Assembly (NCBI GenBank): GCA_964588995.1 | Contig: CAZPQM010000011.1 | Coordinates: 1-62,923 of the forward strand | Direction: 5' to 3' | Origin: CAZPQM01 sp964588995 | GTDB lineage: Bacteria; Pseudomonadota; Alphaproteobacteria; Rickettsiales; UBA8987 | Length of the DNA: 62,923 nucleotides | Shown here: piece by piece, positions 61,058-62,923 of the stretch | Layout: every line of letters starts with the position of its first letter | How positions within the stretch are numbered: position 1 is the first letter of the stretch | Translations under genes and position numbers: made by a program | The notes under the pieces: generated by a model | Databases searched by the model: none | The model's input: the letters and a program-made list of their open reading frames with translations, nothing else | What the model was told of the DNA's origin: nothing

Positions 61058-62106
61058 TGGGAGAATTGAAGCTCTCAGATATTACCTTTGCTTTTGGAGA
61101 AAAGCGAGCACTGGACCGGGTGAGCCTCACAGTCAGGCCGGGTGAGTTGATGTGTCTCGTGGGGCCGTCCGGTTCCGGAAAGTCTACGCTGCTTCGTTTG
61201 ATAGCCGGGTTGACCCGGTTGCAGTCTGGCAGCATACGGCTTGGTAAGCGCGTGCTTGCGGATAAAACCACACATATACCTACGCAGAAACGGCATGTCG
61301 GGCTGGTGTTCCAGCATCCTTCCTTGTTTCCACATCTCAACGTCCGGCAGAATATTGCTTTCGGTATTCGACATCTCCCTCGAGAAGAATGTGAGGATGC
61401 GGTTACTCGGCTATTACGCATGATAAATCTCGAGTATTGTGCGGAGCGTGCGCCTCATACGCTTTCTGGCGGGCAGCAGCAGCGTGTTGCCCTTGCGCGC
61501 GCGCTCGCACCAGAGCCAAGTGTTATGTTGCTGGATGAGCCCTTTGCCAATCTGGATTACCGCCTGCGGCGCGATATTGCAGAAGAGGTGATCGGGTTGT
61601 TAAAACAAGCGAATATTCCGATTATGATGGTTACGCATGATCCGGAAGAGGCGCTGGTGATTGCTGATTCGATGGTGTTGCTGAGTCAGCATGGGGAAAT
61701 TAAGCAAACGGGCGCTCCGGATAGCTTGCATAATCACCCGGTGGATATTGAAACAGCAGCGTTCTTTGGCCCGGTAAACTCGATTCCGGCGAAGATTGAG
61801 GGAGGGCAGATTGTTTCCATGCTGGGAACGCTGCCAGCTGATGATTACCTTAAACGCCATCGGGAAGGGCAGCAAGTGGTTATCATTACCCGGCCGGAGG
61901 GCTTACGCATACAGTCAGGAGAGGCGCACTGCGTGAACGCAAAAGTGACCAAAACCCGCCATACCGGAGCCGGTTGGCTCATCAATGCTGAGGTGGGGAA
62001 CGGCCTTAGCGTACGCTTCCACCATATTTACGGCGATTGCCCAGCGGTTGGCGAAAAAGTCTGTATAAGCTTCCAGTCACCGCATGTGTTTGTGTTTGAA
62101 GGTTAG
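61057..62106 (+). CDS. ferric iron ABC transporter, ATP-binding protein (FbpC type)
   Basis: The 349-residue ATPase powers the iron transporter. Walker A is GPSGSGKST, signature LSGGQQQRVALARAL, Walker B VMLLDEPFANLD, and H-loop MVTHDPEEAL. A regulatory C-terminal TOBE-like part (about 240-349) follows. It is the last gene of the three-gene unit; no terminator is evident before the pseudogene region. Confidence 0.95.
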   Translation: MGELKLSDITFAFGEKRALDRVSLTVRPGELMCLVGPSGSGKSTLLRLIAGLTRLQSGSIRLGKRVLADKTTHIPTQKRHVGLVFQHPSLFPHLNVRQNIAFGIRHLPREECEDAVTRLLRMINLEYCAERAPHTLSGGQQQRVALARALAPEPSVMLLDEPFANLDYRLRRDIAEEVIGLLKQANIPIMMVTHDPEEALVIADSMVLLSQHGEIKQTGAPDSLHNHPVDIETAAFFGPVNSIPAKIEGGQIVSMLGTLPADDYLKRHREGQQVVIITRPEGLRIQSGEAHCVNAKVTKTRHTGAGWLINAEVGNGLSVRFHHIYGDCPAVGEKVCISFQSPHVFVFEG

Positions 62107-62189
62107 CTCGGCTCGCTCCTACAATGCCTCGCAAAAGGCTGGAGGTAAGGCGAGCAACCCTTCACCGAATGTGGAGTTTTTTCCGTTCG

Positions 62190-62501
62190 CGCCCAGATCA
62201 ATCGCGCTTTGCTGCAACAGGCGATAGAGCATATCCGGGTATTGAAGCTGAACTGGCAAGTCACGAAGGTGCTGATGAGGATTACTAAATCAGCCTGAAC
62301 TTGTTGCTGGAACTCATGCAAAACGCTGGAAAACTCTTCCGCACAGCAAATGTTGAGCAAAAACGCAAAATCCTCAAATTAGTCTATTGGAACTTGCAGC
62401 TAACAGACGGAAAGCTAGAGTATGCCTTGCGTAAGCCGTTTGATTTATTCCTGAATACGGACAAAAACGAAAAGTGGCGGTGGCAGGATTACTATAGTTA
62501 G
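62190..62501 (+). pseudogene. remnant of a serine recombinase, C-terminal part
   Basis: The 66-residue frame ending at 62501 carries LLELMQNAGKLFRTANVEQK and then LVYWNLQLTDGKLEYALRKP, the usual C-terminus of large serine recombinases/resolvases of mobile elements. Upstream, in another frame, RAQINRALLQQAIEHIRVL looks like part of the preceding coiled region, separated by stops and a shift. The catalytic domain is absent. It is a decayed end of an integrated element. Confidence 0.6.
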
Positions 62502-62547
62502 TTTAACCAAATGAATTAAAATGGTATAATTTGATTAAATCTATCAA

Positions 62548-62570
62548 TATACCCCCAATTATACCCCCAA
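62548..62570. repeat. direct repeat TATACCCCCAA
   Basis: TATACCCCCAA occurs twice with one base between copies, between the recombinase and polymerase remnants. It may be a junction or attachment-site relic; no core site can be proven. Confidence 0.5.
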
Positions 62571-62592
62571 ATGTTTTTTTCATCACACGATC

Positions 62593-62820
62593 TCACCCAA
62601 CCTCCCTCAACTCACCCCACTGCGTGGTATATCTCGGCGAGCGTTTGTCGCTTCGCATTTGCCAGCTGCGCTCTATGCCTTGTGATGCGTAGAATACTGC
62701 GTTTGTGCCATAGCGTGTATCGAGAGAATCCATCGCCTTCATAAGCGCATCACTCCGCTGGTTATCCACGCGCGCAAATACACCATGGAGCTGTTTTAGG
62801 TAACCAAGTTTGATTTTTTT
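62593..62820 (-). pseudogene. C-terminal remnant of a UmuC-type DNA polymerase V subunit
   Basis: On the minus strand an open stretch of 76 codons reads FARVDNQRSDALMKAMDSLD, TRYGTNAVFYASQGIERSWQ and SPRYTTQWGELREVG before a stop. This is the standard C-terminus of UmuC, the Y-family SOS polymerase. Upstream of it a run of nine A (minus strand, 62814-62822) and an in-frame TAA end the similarity, and the polymerase core is absent. So only a truncated copy remains within the window. It was missed by length cut-offs because it has no start codon. Confidence 0.7.
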
Positions 62821-62923
62821 TTACCCCATTCTTTCAGTGGATGTAAGAGGGTCATACTAAATATTCCCCCCTCTTGCTTCTTGGTCTTGTTTTTACAGGC
62901 GAGGTAACTCATTCGAAGAAGTC

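Overview
The window (62.9 kb, no rRNA or tRNA seen) looks like chromosomal DNA of a halotolerant, probably marine alphaproteobacterium. The reasons are a gene-transfer-agent (GTA) type tail protein, a complete ectoine/hydroxyectoine cluster, a rhodopsin with retinal biosynthesis genes, a NavAb-like sodium channel, a SUF-type Fe-S operon led by an Rrf2 regulator, and heme/iron uptake genes behind Fur-like boxes. No species can be named from the sequence alone.

Layout. 0.2-9 kb: GTA host-specificity protein, HEAT-repeat protein, orphan sigma-54 response regulator, MetE. 9-12 kb: voltage-gated Na+ channel coupled to NhaA antiporter, then FabI. 12-12.9 kb: a gene-free patch full of dispersed palindromic repeats. 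12.9-18.6 kb: phosphate acyltransferase/acetate kinase pair, a FadN-type beta-oxidation enzyme and a facilitator-superfamily transporter whose start codon seems lost. 18.8-23.7 kb: ectA-ectB-ectC, then a fused gene whose N-terminal half looks like the ectoine-utilisation racemase EutA and whose C-terminal half is ectoine hydroxylase EctD, then a MarR-type regulator. 23.7-31.7 kb: universal stress protein, then crtY-crtI-crtB (minus strand) divergent from blh, followed by a two-helix chemotaxis transducer placed 11 bp ahead of a rhodopsin gene. Together these make beta-carotene, cleave it to retinal and probably form a light-sensing (not only pumping) pair.

31.8-35.9 kb is accessory: a barrel-like protein without signal peptide, a small secreted protein, a roughly 560-nt region dense in perfect hairpins that may be a structured RNA, and another repeat patch. 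35.8-48.7 kb is an iron/heme acquisition block behind four Fur-like boxes: three unfamiliar genes (one frameshifted, one resembling a divergent glutamyl-tRNA reductase), two RTX proteins sharing a novel module, a TonB-dependent heme receptor, HmuS and the HmuTUV transporter. 48.7-55.2 kb is sufE and rrf2-sufBCDS-sufT-sufA. 55.4-56.4 kb holds a CheY-like protein and a possible degenerate Hpt partner. 56.4-62.1 kb is tonB-exbB-exbD divergent from a ferric-iron ABC transporter, sharing one Fur box. The right end carries remnants of a serine recombinase and a UmuC-type polymerase, marking a decayed mobile element.

The most interesting items are the EutA-EctD fusion, the transducer-rhodopsin pair with a D-T-V motif, the hairpin-rich RNA candidate, and the unfamiliar genes of the iron block. 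All functional statements are by motif recognition; no database search was possible.
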